From Fulvivirga marina (GTDB taxonomy: Bacteria > Bacteroidota > Bacteroidia > Cytophagales > Cyclobacteriaceae), in the NCBI RefSeq assembly GCF_016775155.1, contig NZ_JAEUGD010000003.1:1-50679 (forward strand): 50,679 nucleotides of DNA, in the 5' to 3' direction. Below the pieces are notes generated by a model. That model worked only from the letters and a program-made list of their open reading frames with translations. It was not told the origin of the DNA and did not search any database. Below, piece after piece: positions 44,156-50,679 of the stretch (position 1 is the first letter of the stretch; each line of letters begins with the position of its first letter). A program made the translations under genes and the position numbers.

Positions 44156-44854
44156 TTACTTGGAGGCGCGTACCATTTCCTTTTTTCCTGGAGGACCCGG
44201 TAAGGTCTCCACGTTCAAATGGAGTGATTGGAGGTCTCTTTTAAGTTGCCCTTTGGCGCAGTAGGTGACAAATATTCCTCCATGTTTCATGGAATTGCTT
44301 ATGTCTGAAAGGATAGTGATGTCCCAAAGTTCGGCTTGCTTATTTGGGGCAAAAGCATCGAAATAGATGATGTCAAAGGTGCTACCCTGAGCAACGTAAT
44401 CTTCAAGTTTTGTCTGGATTTTGTTAAGGGTAAAGAAAGGGGAGATAACTATGTCCTCATTCCATTGGCTGGTGTGAATCTTTTCAAACCATGACTTGGC
44501 TTTAGGTAAATCAAGGTAAGAGGTGTAGTTGAGCTGCTTAATCAGTTCAAAATCAACGGGAAAGGCCTCTATGGAGGTGAAATGAACAGGTATTTGGTGT
44601 TTTTCCGCAAATTCAGCTGTTAATAGAGCATTGAGACCAGTGCCAAGGCCAACTTCAAAAATTTTGATGTTTTTAAGGCCCCTGCTTTTTTGGTGAGCAA
44701 GTCCCATTTCAATAAATACATGTCGCGATTCCTGAACTGCGCCATGAAATGAATGGTAAGTCTCATTAAGGTTTGGGACATACAAAGAATGTGATCCATC
44801 ATCAGTGGTGATGAGTTTTATTTTTTCTTCGTTATTTCCGGCTTCCTTGGTCAT
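44156..44854 (-). CDS. mnmD: tRNA (5-methylaminomethyl-2-thiouridine) methyltransferase MnmD
   Basis: A 232-residue SAM-dependent methyltransferase, homologous to the N-terminal half of bifunctional MnmC. The SAM site is EVGLGTGLNALLTAE, and the conserved acidic IIYFDAFAPNKQAELW motif is present. It lacks an FAD domain, so it is the standalone type. The start overlaps the ispF stop by one base. A distant DAO-type flavoprotein is encoded at 7695. Confidence 0.92.
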   Translation of the reverse strand: MTKEAGNNEEKIKLITTDDGSHSLYVPNLNETYHSFHGAVQESRHVFIEMGLAHQKSRGLKNIKIFEVGLGTGLNALLTAEFAEKHQIPVHFTSIEAFPVDFELIKQLNYTSYLDLPKAKSWFEKIHTSQWNEDIVISPFFTLNKIQTKLEDYVAQGSTFDIIYFDAFAPNKQAELWDITILSDISNSMKHGGIFVTYCAKGQLKRDLQSLHLNVETLPGPPGKKEMVRASK

Positions 44855-45333
44855 CAGTTTTTTGTAATAAGTACAGTAGCAAAAGCAGCTACTCCTTCTT
44901 CTTTTCCCACAAACCCCAGTTTTTCAGTTGTTGTAGCTTTAATGGAAAGATCTCCCTGGTCAATATCCATTACATTACTAAGGCATTTTTTCATTTCAGG
45001 GATGTAAGGGTTGATCTTGGGTTGTTGGAGACAAATGGTGGAGTCGATATTTCCAACTTCCCAGCCTTCATTACGTATCAATGCTAGCACTTCTTTTAGG
45101 AGTATCTTGCTATCAATTCCTTTGAATTTTGGATCAGTGTCTGAAAAATGAAAGCCGATATCACGCATATTGGCAGCGCCAAGCAAGGCGTCACAAATAA
45201 CATGGATCAGCACATCCGCATCAGAATGCCCCACAGCTCCTTTGGTATGTTCTATTTGTAAACCTCCAAGCCAGAACTCTGACCCTTCCTTTAGTTGGTG
45301 TACATCATACCCAAACCCGGTCCTTATTTTCAT
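44854..45333 (-). CDS. ispF: 2-C-methyl-D-erythritol 2,4-cyclodiphosphate synthase
   Basis: A 159-residue IspF of the MEP isoprenoid pathway. Metal ligands D10 and H12 (GFGYDVHQL) and H44 (HSDADVLIHVICDALLGAA), plus DIGFHFSDTDP, are intact. It begins 5 nt after the M16 gene ends and overlaps mnmD by one base. Confidence 0.96.
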   Translation of the reverse strand: MKIRTGFGYDVHQLKEGSEFWLGGLQIEHTKGAVGHSDADVLIHVICDALLGAANMRDIGFHFSDTDPKFKGIDSKILLKEVLALIRNEGWEVGNIDSTICLQQPKINPYIPEMKKCLSNVMDIDQGDLSIKATTTEKLGFVGKEEGVAAFATVLITKN

Positions 45334-45338
45334 TCCTG

Positions 45339-46589
45339 TTATATAATTTCTTTTTGCTTTGATTTATAATGGAGTACTGTGCAGTTAGTCGGTGCCAGTA
45401 TTTCTTTTACACTTTTATTGACCTGTTCTACGCTGACCTGCTGGATCTTTGTGGTTTCCTCGTTAGCCAGGTTGGTGTCGCCGGAAAGTGTTGCAATGGC
45501 TAGGTTTAATGCTCTGTTTAATACCTCAACTTCTGACATTACATGGCTGGCCTCGGCTTGATTTTTAACTTTCTCAAGCTCTTTTGTTGAAGTGCCTGAG
45601 GTTATAAGCTCATCTATAACTTCCTGGACCTCTTCTTCAGCTTTTTTAATGCTTACGTTAGAAGATACCTTTCCGCCAATAATAAGTAAGCCAGGGTCAA
45701 TTGACCCTGTTATGGAAGCTCCAATCGAAGAGAAAGTTTCCTTTTCTTTAACTAGCTTTTCGTAAAGTCTCGAAGATGAGCCTCTTCCTAGAATGTCGCT
45801 AATGAGATCCGCGGTATGATAACCGTCATCAAATTTACCGGGGATGTGAAAAGTCATGTGAAGTGCATCTGCCGGGACATCTGCAGTTATCTCCATAAAC
45901 CGCCGTTCTACCTGTTTAGGCTCCTGAGGTAACTCTCTTTTATAATCATTGCCACGGGGAATAGGGCCAAACCACTTTTCGGACAATCTTTTCACTTCAT
46001 CAAACTTCACTTTTCCGGCTACAACCATGATGGCTTGGTTGGGTACATAGTGCTTGTTGAAAAAAGACTTTACATCTTCCATAGTAGCGTTTTCAATATG
46101 ACTGATCTCTTTCCCTATAGTGGGCCACCGGTAAGAATGCTTTTGGTAAACTAGTGGGCGAAGTTTTAACCACAGATCACCATAAGGTTGATTAAGGTAA
46201 CGTTGTTTAAATTCCTCAATCACCACCTTGCGCTGAACTTCCAGAACTTTGGGATCAAAAGAGAGACTCAACATACGGTCGGACTCCAGCCAAAACCCTG
46301 TTTCCAGATTTTGGGCAGGTAGGGTCATATAATAGTTTGTAATGTCGGTGCTGGTAAAAGCATTGTTCTCCCCGCCAGCGAGCTGTAAGGCCTCATCATA
46401 GTTAGCTATATTTTTTGAGCCACCGAACATCAGATGTTCGAAGAGGTGAGCAAAACCGGTCTTATCAGGGTGCTCATCTCTGGAGCCAACATCATATAGT
46501 ATGTTTAAAACAGCTATCTGAACTGTGGGGTCCTCATGAACTATAACCCTTAGTCCATTTTCAAGTGTAAAGCTTTTAAAATCTATCAT
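45339..46589 (-). CDS. M16 family peptidase subunit, zinc-bearing half
   Basis: A 416-residue M16 peptidase with the zinc motif H48-x-x-E51-H52 (AHLFEHLMFGG) and a downstream EE pair at 125/126 as third ligand. In the C-terminal lobe the R/Y positions seen in the partner (R293/Y300) are Val and Ser (SRLYEKLVKEKETFSS), so it lacks substrate-binding R/Y. This is exactly complementary to the protein at 352-1620. I chose the start at 46589 (MIDFKSFTLENGLRVIV), since the ATG at 46616 would lie upstream of the likely transcription start. First gene of the operon with ispF and mnmD. Confidence 0.88.
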   Translation of the reverse strand: MIDFKSFTLENGLRVIVHEDPTVQIAVLNILYDVGSRDEHPDKTGFAHLFEHLMFGGSKNIANYDEALQLAGGENNAFTSTDITNYYMTLPAQNLETGFWLESDRMLSLSFDPKVLEVQRKVVIEEFKQRYLNQPYGDLWLKLRPLVYQKHSYRWPTIGKEISHIENATMEDVKSFFNKHYVPNQAIMVVAGKVKFDEVKRLSEKWFGPIPRGNDYKRELPQEPKQVERRFMEITADVPADALHMTFHIPGKFDDGYHTADLISDILGRGSSSRLYEKLVKEKETFSSIGASITGSIDPGLLIIGGKVSSNVSIKKAEEEVQEVIDELITSGTSTKELEKVKNQAEASHVMSEVEVLNRALNLAIATLSGDTNLANEETTKIQQVSVEQVNKSVKEILAPTNCTVLHYKSKQKEII

Positions 46590-46598
46590 TGTGAATAG

Positions 46599-46606
46599 CA
46601 AAAATA
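46599..46606 (-). promoter_or_regulatory. Putative promoter -7 box (TATTTTTG) for M16-ispF-mnmD
   Basis: An exact TAnnTTTG match ending 9 nt before the chosen ATG at 46589; a near-leaderless transcript is predicted. Confidence 0.45.
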
Positions 46607-46621
46607 AAAATATCACATCAC

Positions 46622-46651
46622 TTTGCAGATAATACCAATGCTTTAATTTTG
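46622..46651 (+). promoter_or_regulatory. Putative promoter TTTG-N18-TAATTTTG for E1 gene
   Basis: Both promoter elements match the Bacteroidota consensus with 18-nt spacing; the box ends 18 nt before the E1 ATG. It is divergent from the M16 promoter within 50 nt. Confidence 0.55.
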
Positions 46652-46669
46652 CTTACTAAATTTTGAATT

Positions 46670-48649
46670 ATGCACTTTGACAGGAAGAAGTATTCCGATA
46701 AGATATTAAAAGAGCTTTATGAAGCTTTGTTGAGGCCTCGTATGATAGAAGAGAAGATGTTGATACTTCTCAGGCAGGGTAAAATAAGCAAATGGTTTTC
46801 AGGTATAGGTCAGGAGGCCATTTCCATTGGTTCTACAAAAGCTCTTGAAAGCGACGAATATATTCTTCCTATGCACCGTAATTTAGGCGTTTTTACTTCC
46901 AGAGAGGTGCCATACAGTCGTCTTTTTTCTCAATTTCAAGGGAAACTATCCGGTTTTACCAATGGCAGAGATCGCTCCTTTCACTTCGGTACCAACGATT
47001 ATAATATAGTAGGCATGATCTCTCATCTAGGCCCGCAGTTGGCCGTGGCTGATGGTATTGCATTGGCAAACCGGCTTACGAAACAGGAAAAAGCCACGCT
47101 GGTTTTTACTGGAGATGGAGGTGCTAGTGAGGGTGATTTTCATGAAGCATTAAACGTAGCTGCTGTTTGGGATCTTCCGGTTATTTTCGTTATTGAGAAC
47201 AATGGGTATGGCCTATCCACTCCAAGTAATGAGCAATTTAGGTTTAAAAGCTTCGTAGATAAAGGCCCGGGATATGGAATTGATGCAGTGAAGGTAGATG
47301 GAAATAACATACTTGAAGTTTATGATACTATTAAGCAGTTGGCCAAAAAAGTGCGTAAAAATCCCCGCCCGGTGATTGTAGAAGCAATAACTTTTAGAAT
47401 GAGAGGTCACGAGGAGGCGTCAGGAACAAAATATGTTCCTAAAGACCTGATGGAGAAGTGGGCTAAAAAAGATCCGTTAGAAAACTTTGAACAGTACCTT
47501 CTTAAAGAAGGTGTAATTACTGAAGCTGATATTAAGAAATATCGAAAGATCATTCAGGAAAATATTGATGAAGGCCTGGAACAAGCATATGCTGAAGGTA
47601 TGCCTCAGGCAACCATGGAAAAGGAGCTTTCTGATATGTACGCTCCTTATCAACAAGAGACGGTATCTCCATCAACGGATGTTAAAACCACTAAGCGATA
47701 TGTGGATGCCATTTCGGATGGATTGCGTCAAAGTCTTGAAAAATACCATGAGTTAGTTATTATGGGGCAAGACATTGCCGAATATGGCGGTGTATTTAAA
47801 ATTACAGAAGGCTTTGTTGATCAATTTGGTAAGGACAGAATCCGAAATACGCCATTATGTGAGTCTGCCATAATTGGTGTTGGACTTGGCATGTCAGTTA
47901 AAAAGCAAAAATCTGTTGTAGAGATGCAGTTTGCTGATTTTGTTACCTGCGGATTTAACCAAATAGTTAATAATCTTGCTAAATCGCACTATCGTTGGGG
48001 CCAGAATGCTGACGTAGTTGTGCGTATGCCAACAGGAGCGGGTGTTGCAGCCGGGCCTTTTCATAGTCAGTCCAATGAAGCATGGTTTTTTCATACCCCC
48101 GGCCTTAAGATAGTTTATCCTTCAAATCCTGCAGATGCTAAGGGGTTACTGTGTGCCGCTATTGAAGATCCAAACCCTGTGATTTATTTTGAACATAAAT
48201 TTTTATATAGATCACTAAGTGAGGAGATATATGATGATTATTATACTATTGAAATTGGTAAGGCAAATCTTGTAGAAGAAGGCACTGATATCTCTATAAT
48301 AACCTATGGTATGGGTGTGCATTGGGCAAAAGAAGTTATGCAAACGTTACCTGAACTTTCAGCTGATATTCTGGACCTAAGATCGTTATTGCCTTGGGAT
48401 AAAGAGGCTGTTGAGGCAACAGTGAAGAAGACAAATCGTGTGTTGATTTTGCATGAAGATTGTATGAATGGAGGAGTTGGTGGTGAAATAAGCGCCTGGA
48501 TCAGTGAAAATTGCTTCCGTCATCTTGATGCTCCTGTTTATCGTGTAGCTAGTCTGGATACAGCGGTTCCATTTTCTCCGCCGCTAGAGCAAAACTTCTT
48601 ACCCAAAGGTAGGCTAAAACAAAAAATTAAGGATTTGGCGGAATTTTAA
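46670..48649 (+). CDS. 2-oxo acid dehydrogenase E1, fused alpha-beta
   Basis: A 659-residue thiamine-diphosphate E1 enzyme in which alpha (about 1-330) and beta (about 340-659) chains are fused. The TPP motif is G148-D-G through N177-N178 (GDGGASEGDFHEALNV, IENNGYGLST). The beta part has GQDIAEYGGVFKITEG, NTPLCESAIIGVGLGM and GPFHSQSNEAWFFHTPGLK. Bacteroidota fused E1 proteins of this kind are often annotated as branched-chain 2-oxoisovalerate dehydrogenase or as a generic dehydrogenase; substrate is unproven. E2 and E3 genes are not in the window. It has a good promoter and a weak terminator. Confidence 0.9.
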   Translation: MHFDRKKYSDKILKELYEALLRPRMIEEKMLILLRQGKISKWFSGIGQEAISIGSTKALESDEYILPMHRNLGVFTSREVPYSRLFSQFQGKLSGFTNGRDRSFHFGTNDYNIVGMISHLGPQLAVADGIALANRLTKQEKATLVFTGDGGASEGDFHEALNVAAVWDLPVIFVIENNGYGLSTPSNEQFRFKSFVDKGPGYGIDAVKVDGNNILEVYDTIKQLAKKVRKNPRPVIVEAITFRMRGHEEASGTKYVPKDLMEKWAKKDPLENFEQYLLKEGVITEADIKKYRKIIQENIDEGLEQAYAEGMPQATMEKELSDMYAPYQQETVSPSTDVKTTKRYVDAISDGLRQSLEKYHELVIMGQDIAEYGGVFKITEGFVDQFGKDRIRNTPLCESAIIGVGLGMSVKKQKSVVEMQFADFVTCGFNQIVNNLAKSHYRWGQNADVVVRMPTGAGVAAGPFHSQSNEAWFFHTPGLKIVYPSNPADAKGLLCAAIEDPNPVIYFEHKFLYRSLSEEIYDDYYTIEIGKANLVEEGTDISIITYGMGVHWAKEVMQTLPELSADILDLRSLLPWDKEAVEATVKKTNRVLILHEDCMNGGVGGEISAWISENCFRHLDAPVYRVASLDTAVPFSPPLEQNFLPKGRLKQKIKDLAEF

Positions 48650-48650
48650 T

Positions 48651-48689
48651 TAAATTAGTGCGTTTTAAAGGCTGGCTAATTTATTTTTT
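48651..48689 (+). terminator. Possible weak terminator after E1
   Basis: An AT-rich 8-bp inverted repeat (48651-48658 with 48676-48683) with a 17-nt loop followed by six T. The stem is weak, so efficiency is doubtful. Confidence 0.35.
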
Positions 48690-48705
48690 AACAGATTTCG
48701 CCTGA

Positions 48706-48734
48706 TTTGAATATCCTAAGTCAATTTAAGTTTT
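48706..48734 (+). promoter_or_regulatory. Putative promoter TTTG-N17-TAAGTTTT for the basic repeat protein
   Basis: TTTG at 48706-48709 and TAAGTTTT at 48727-48734 (one mismatch to TAnnTTTG) with 17-nt spacing; the box ends 11 nt before the ATG at 48746. Confidence 0.4.
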
Positions 48735-48745
48735 TCAAGTTTAGC

Positions 48746-50679
48746 ATGAGCTTACGACTGTTATTAGTTGGAGCGATGCTAGTGTTTGTTGTTGGTGTAG
48801 ATGCTCCCGAGGTTCAGGCTCAGCAAAAATCACAATATGAAAAAATGCAGAAGAGGCGGAACAAGAGCAATCGCCGCCTGAAAAGAAGGGGAGATAAGGG
48901 GAAGTCAAATAGAAGAAGCTTAAGGGCTACCAAATTTAAAGTACGATCTAAGCAGGGAGAGAGGGCCTACAGAGGAGATATAACGGGAAGGAAGTTCCAA
49001 AGCAAAAGATCAACACGTCCTAAATGGGGTGCGCGTGTAGCTAAGCCAAATCCCTATGCCGGTAGGAAAAGGACTAGCGAGGCCAGTAGGGCCAAGGCAT
49101 CAAAACAGACCCCAAGGTATTCTTCAAGAGAAAGAGAAAAAGCATGGAAAGGTGGTGCTGGACGAGCCAGCTTTGGTAGATCCATCCGGACAACTTTTAC
49201 AGGGAAACGTGCTTATCAGCGAGTTAAAGGTTCTGGACGTTCAGCTACTCGAGACCCTGAAAGACCAAGAAAAATAACCAGAGTATCGCCAAGATCAGCT
49301 TCTGGAGCTTACAGGATTAGAAAGCGAAAGAAACCTTATGCCATAAGAGAAAGATCAAAATGGGAAAAGGCTTTTCAGGGAGATATTACGGGGAGAAAAT
49401 TCAGAAGCAAAAGAACTACAGACAGGCCAACTATCCAGAAACCCAGAAATACAAGGTATACCAGTAAAGGGAGAAGGGGGGATAAGGCCTACAAAGGACG
49501 TATACAGGCAGGTTACCAATCTGCCAGTCGAACAAAAGAAAAGGCATGGAAGAAAGATATTTCAGGAAATAAGCTTAGGGTTCGTACTTCAGGTCAGCCA
49601 AAGTTCAATGATTCTCATTTTCAAAGCTATCCTAAAGGAAAAAGACAAGGCGATAAAGCTTACAAGGGTAAAATGAAGGGGGGGGGATTTAAGTCCATAA
49701 GCTCCAGAAAGGAAAAAGCTGGAAGAAGATCACTTTCATCAAGGCCTCCAGGGGATGGTACACGTAGGGCATGGAAGTTTCAGGGAAATATCAAGTCGGG
49801 CAAACCGCTAAAGGGCGGAGGTAGTGTAAGTGGTAGAAAGTGGAACAATAAGGGGAGAGCGGTGCAAGGCCGTGGCCTGAGAGACCAGGATAATCGAGTG
49901 GCCAGGTTTCAGGGGAATGTTAAAGGAGGTAGGCGCTTGAAGGGTGGTGGAAGTATTAGCGGTAAAAGATGGAATAACAATGGAAAATCAATTCAAGGCC
50001 GTGGCCCGAGAGATCAGGATAGCCGTGTAGCAAAGTTTCATGGAAATATTAAGGGTGGTAAACCATTGAAAGGTGGTGGAAGCATTAGCGGAAAGCGCTG
50101 GAATAACAAGGGGAAGTCTATTCAGGGTAGAGATCCAAGGGAGCAGGATAATCGAGTAGCCAGGTTTCAGGGAAATATTAAAGGAGGTAAACCTTTAAAG
50201 GGTGGTGGAAGTATTAGTGGTAAAAGGTGGAATAATAAGGGGCGGTCCATTCAGGGTAGAGGTCCAAGGGAGCAGGATAATCGAGTAGCCAGGTTTCAGG
50301 GAAATATTAATGGAGGTAAACCTTTTAAGGGTGGCGGAAGTATTAGTGGTAATAGGTGGAATAATAAGGGGCGGTCTATTCAGGGTAGAGGCCCAAGGGA
50401 GCAGGATAATCGAGTAGCCAGTTTTCAGGGAAATATAAAAGGAGGTAAACCTTTAAAGGGTGGCGGAAGTATTAGTGGTAAAAGGTGGAATAATAAGGGG
50501 CGGTCTATTCAGGGTAGAGGCCCAAGGGAGCAGGATAATCGAGTAGCCAGATTTCAGGGTAATATCAAGGGAGGCAAGCCTCTGAAAGGTGGAGGTAGCA
50601 TAAGCAGGTCTGGTTGGAACAATAAAGGTAAGCCCGTACAGGGCCGAGAACCTAAAGGTCAGGATAGCAGAATTGCAAA
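48746..50679 (+). CDS. Secreted, highly basic tandem-repeat protein (partial, runs off window)
   Basis: An open frame of 644 complete codons with no stop before the window edge. It starts MSLRLLLVGAMLVFVVG and has a signal peptide to about residue 26 (EVQAQ, signal peptidase I type; no lipobox). Residues about 27-340 are rich in Lys/Arg with an irregular motif (D/E)KA-aromatic-(K/Q)G-x-I-x-G-(R/K)K, for example GERAYRGDITGRKF, EKAFQGDITGRKF and DKAYKGRI. From about residue 342 seven 43-residue repeats follow (VARFQGNIKGGKPLKGGGSI, then SGKRWNNKGRSIQGRGPREQ, DNR). One repeat has 11 Lys/Arg against 2 Asp/Glu and 10 Gly. Cysteine is absent from what I read. I do not recognise a family. It should be exported; role unknown. 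Polyanion binding, extracellular DNA or polysaccharide matrix, or a self-assembling fibre are possibilities only. Confidence 0.85.
   Translation, partial: MSLRLLLVGAMLVFVVGVDAPEVQAQQKSQYEKMQKRRNKSNRRLKRRGDKGKSNRRSLRATKFKVRSKQGERAYRGDITGRKFQSKRSTRPKWGARVAKPNPYAGRKRTSEASRAKASKQTPRYSSREREKAWKGGAGRASFGRSIRTTFTGKRAYQRVKGSGRSATRDPERPRKITRVSPRSASGAYRIRKRKKPYAIRERSKWEKAFQGDITGRKFRSKRTTDRPTIQKPRNTRYTSKGRRGDKAYKGRIQAGYQSASRTKEKAWKKDISGNKLRVRTSGQPKFNDSHFQSYPKGKRQGDKAYKGKMKGGGFKSISSRKEKAGRRSLSSRPPGDGTRRAWKFQGNIKSGKPLKGGGSVSGRKWNNKGRAVQGRGLRDQDNRVARFQGNVKGGRRLKGGGSISGKRWNNNGKSIQGRGPRDQDSRVAKFHGNIKGGKPLKGGGSISGKRWNNKGKSIQGRDPREQDNRVARFQGNIKGGKPLKGGGSISGKRWNNKGRSIQGRGPREQDNRVARFQGNINGGKPFKGGGSISGNRWNNKGRSIQGRGPREQDNRVASFQGNIKGGKPLKGGGSISGKRWNNKGRSIQGRGPREQDNRVARFQGNIKGGKPLKGGGSISRSGWNNKGKPVQGREPKGQDSRIA
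49769..50671 (+). repeat. 129-bp tandem repeats, seven copies
   Basis: Copies begin at 49769, 49898, 50027, 50156, 50285, 50414 and 50543, all exactly 129 bp (43 codons), so no frameshift. Copies 4 and 6 differ at five of 129 positions by my count, while copy 1 and copy 7 are more diverged. The array appears to continue past the window edge. Confidence 0.9.

Noticed and set aside
48746-50679. Considered that the repeat frame could be a non-coding tandem repeat
   Set aside because: All copies are multiples of three, the frame stays open for 644 codons, changes are mainly silent, and a signal peptide is present.

Overview
The window is about 50.7 kb of an AT-rich chromosome from a Bacteroidota bacterium, most likely order Cytophagales. 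I base this on type IX secretion genes (porU, porV) plus a secreted protein with a type IX C-terminal domain, the gene block rpmB-rpmG-DUF4295-ftsY with rimO nearby, DUF6452/DUF6048 genes, bacillithiol synthase bshC, a fused E1 alpha-beta dehydrogenase, TAnnTTTG promoter boxes and the near absence of Shine-Dalgarno sequences. I cannot name the genus. No rRNA, complete tRNA, CRISPR array, insertion sequence or phage gene was seen, so most of the window is core chromosome.

Left part (1-12059): a minus-strand operon runs from a metallo-beta-lactamase-fold hydrolase through pssA, porU and porV to an M16 peptidase half that lacks the zinc motif. Divergent from it is a plus-strand pair: an FAD oxidoreductase and a large outer-membrane protein with a decayed peptidase-MA-like domain. 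Middle left (12107-22574): yicC faces murF; then come a VCBS-repeat type IX cargo and a small unknown gene. A minus-strand operon follows in the order RIC-type hemerythrin, ruvX, def, methionine aminotransferase, omega-amidase-like nitrilase. A CRP/FNR-type site precedes the hemerythrin gene. A divergent S41 protease closes this part.

Centre (22710-37873): rmuC, an orphan GroES-like gene, a DKNYY lipoprotein, hemB, rocD, the ribosomal block with ftsY, then a 3.5-kb stretch holding a zinc-ribbon membrane protein, a broken SRPBCC/AHSA1 gene, a membrane-bound hydrolase with a TTG start and the DUF6452/DUF6048 pair, followed by rimO-bshC-5-FCL and a Gre-like gene. The Gre-like gene has a perfect 14-bp inverted repeat over its promoter. 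Right part (37953-50679): gltD/gltB, mnmD-ispF-M16 (the zinc-bearing half), the fused E1 dehydrogenase, and finally a secreted, extremely basic protein built of 43-residue tandem repeats that runs off the window.

The best candidates for something undescribed are the basic repeat protein (48746 to the end), the complementary M16 half-sites encoded 44 kb apart, the palindromic operator at the Gre-like gene, the putative NO/redox site before the RIC gene, and a set of TAnnTTTG boxes that lie almost against start codons.
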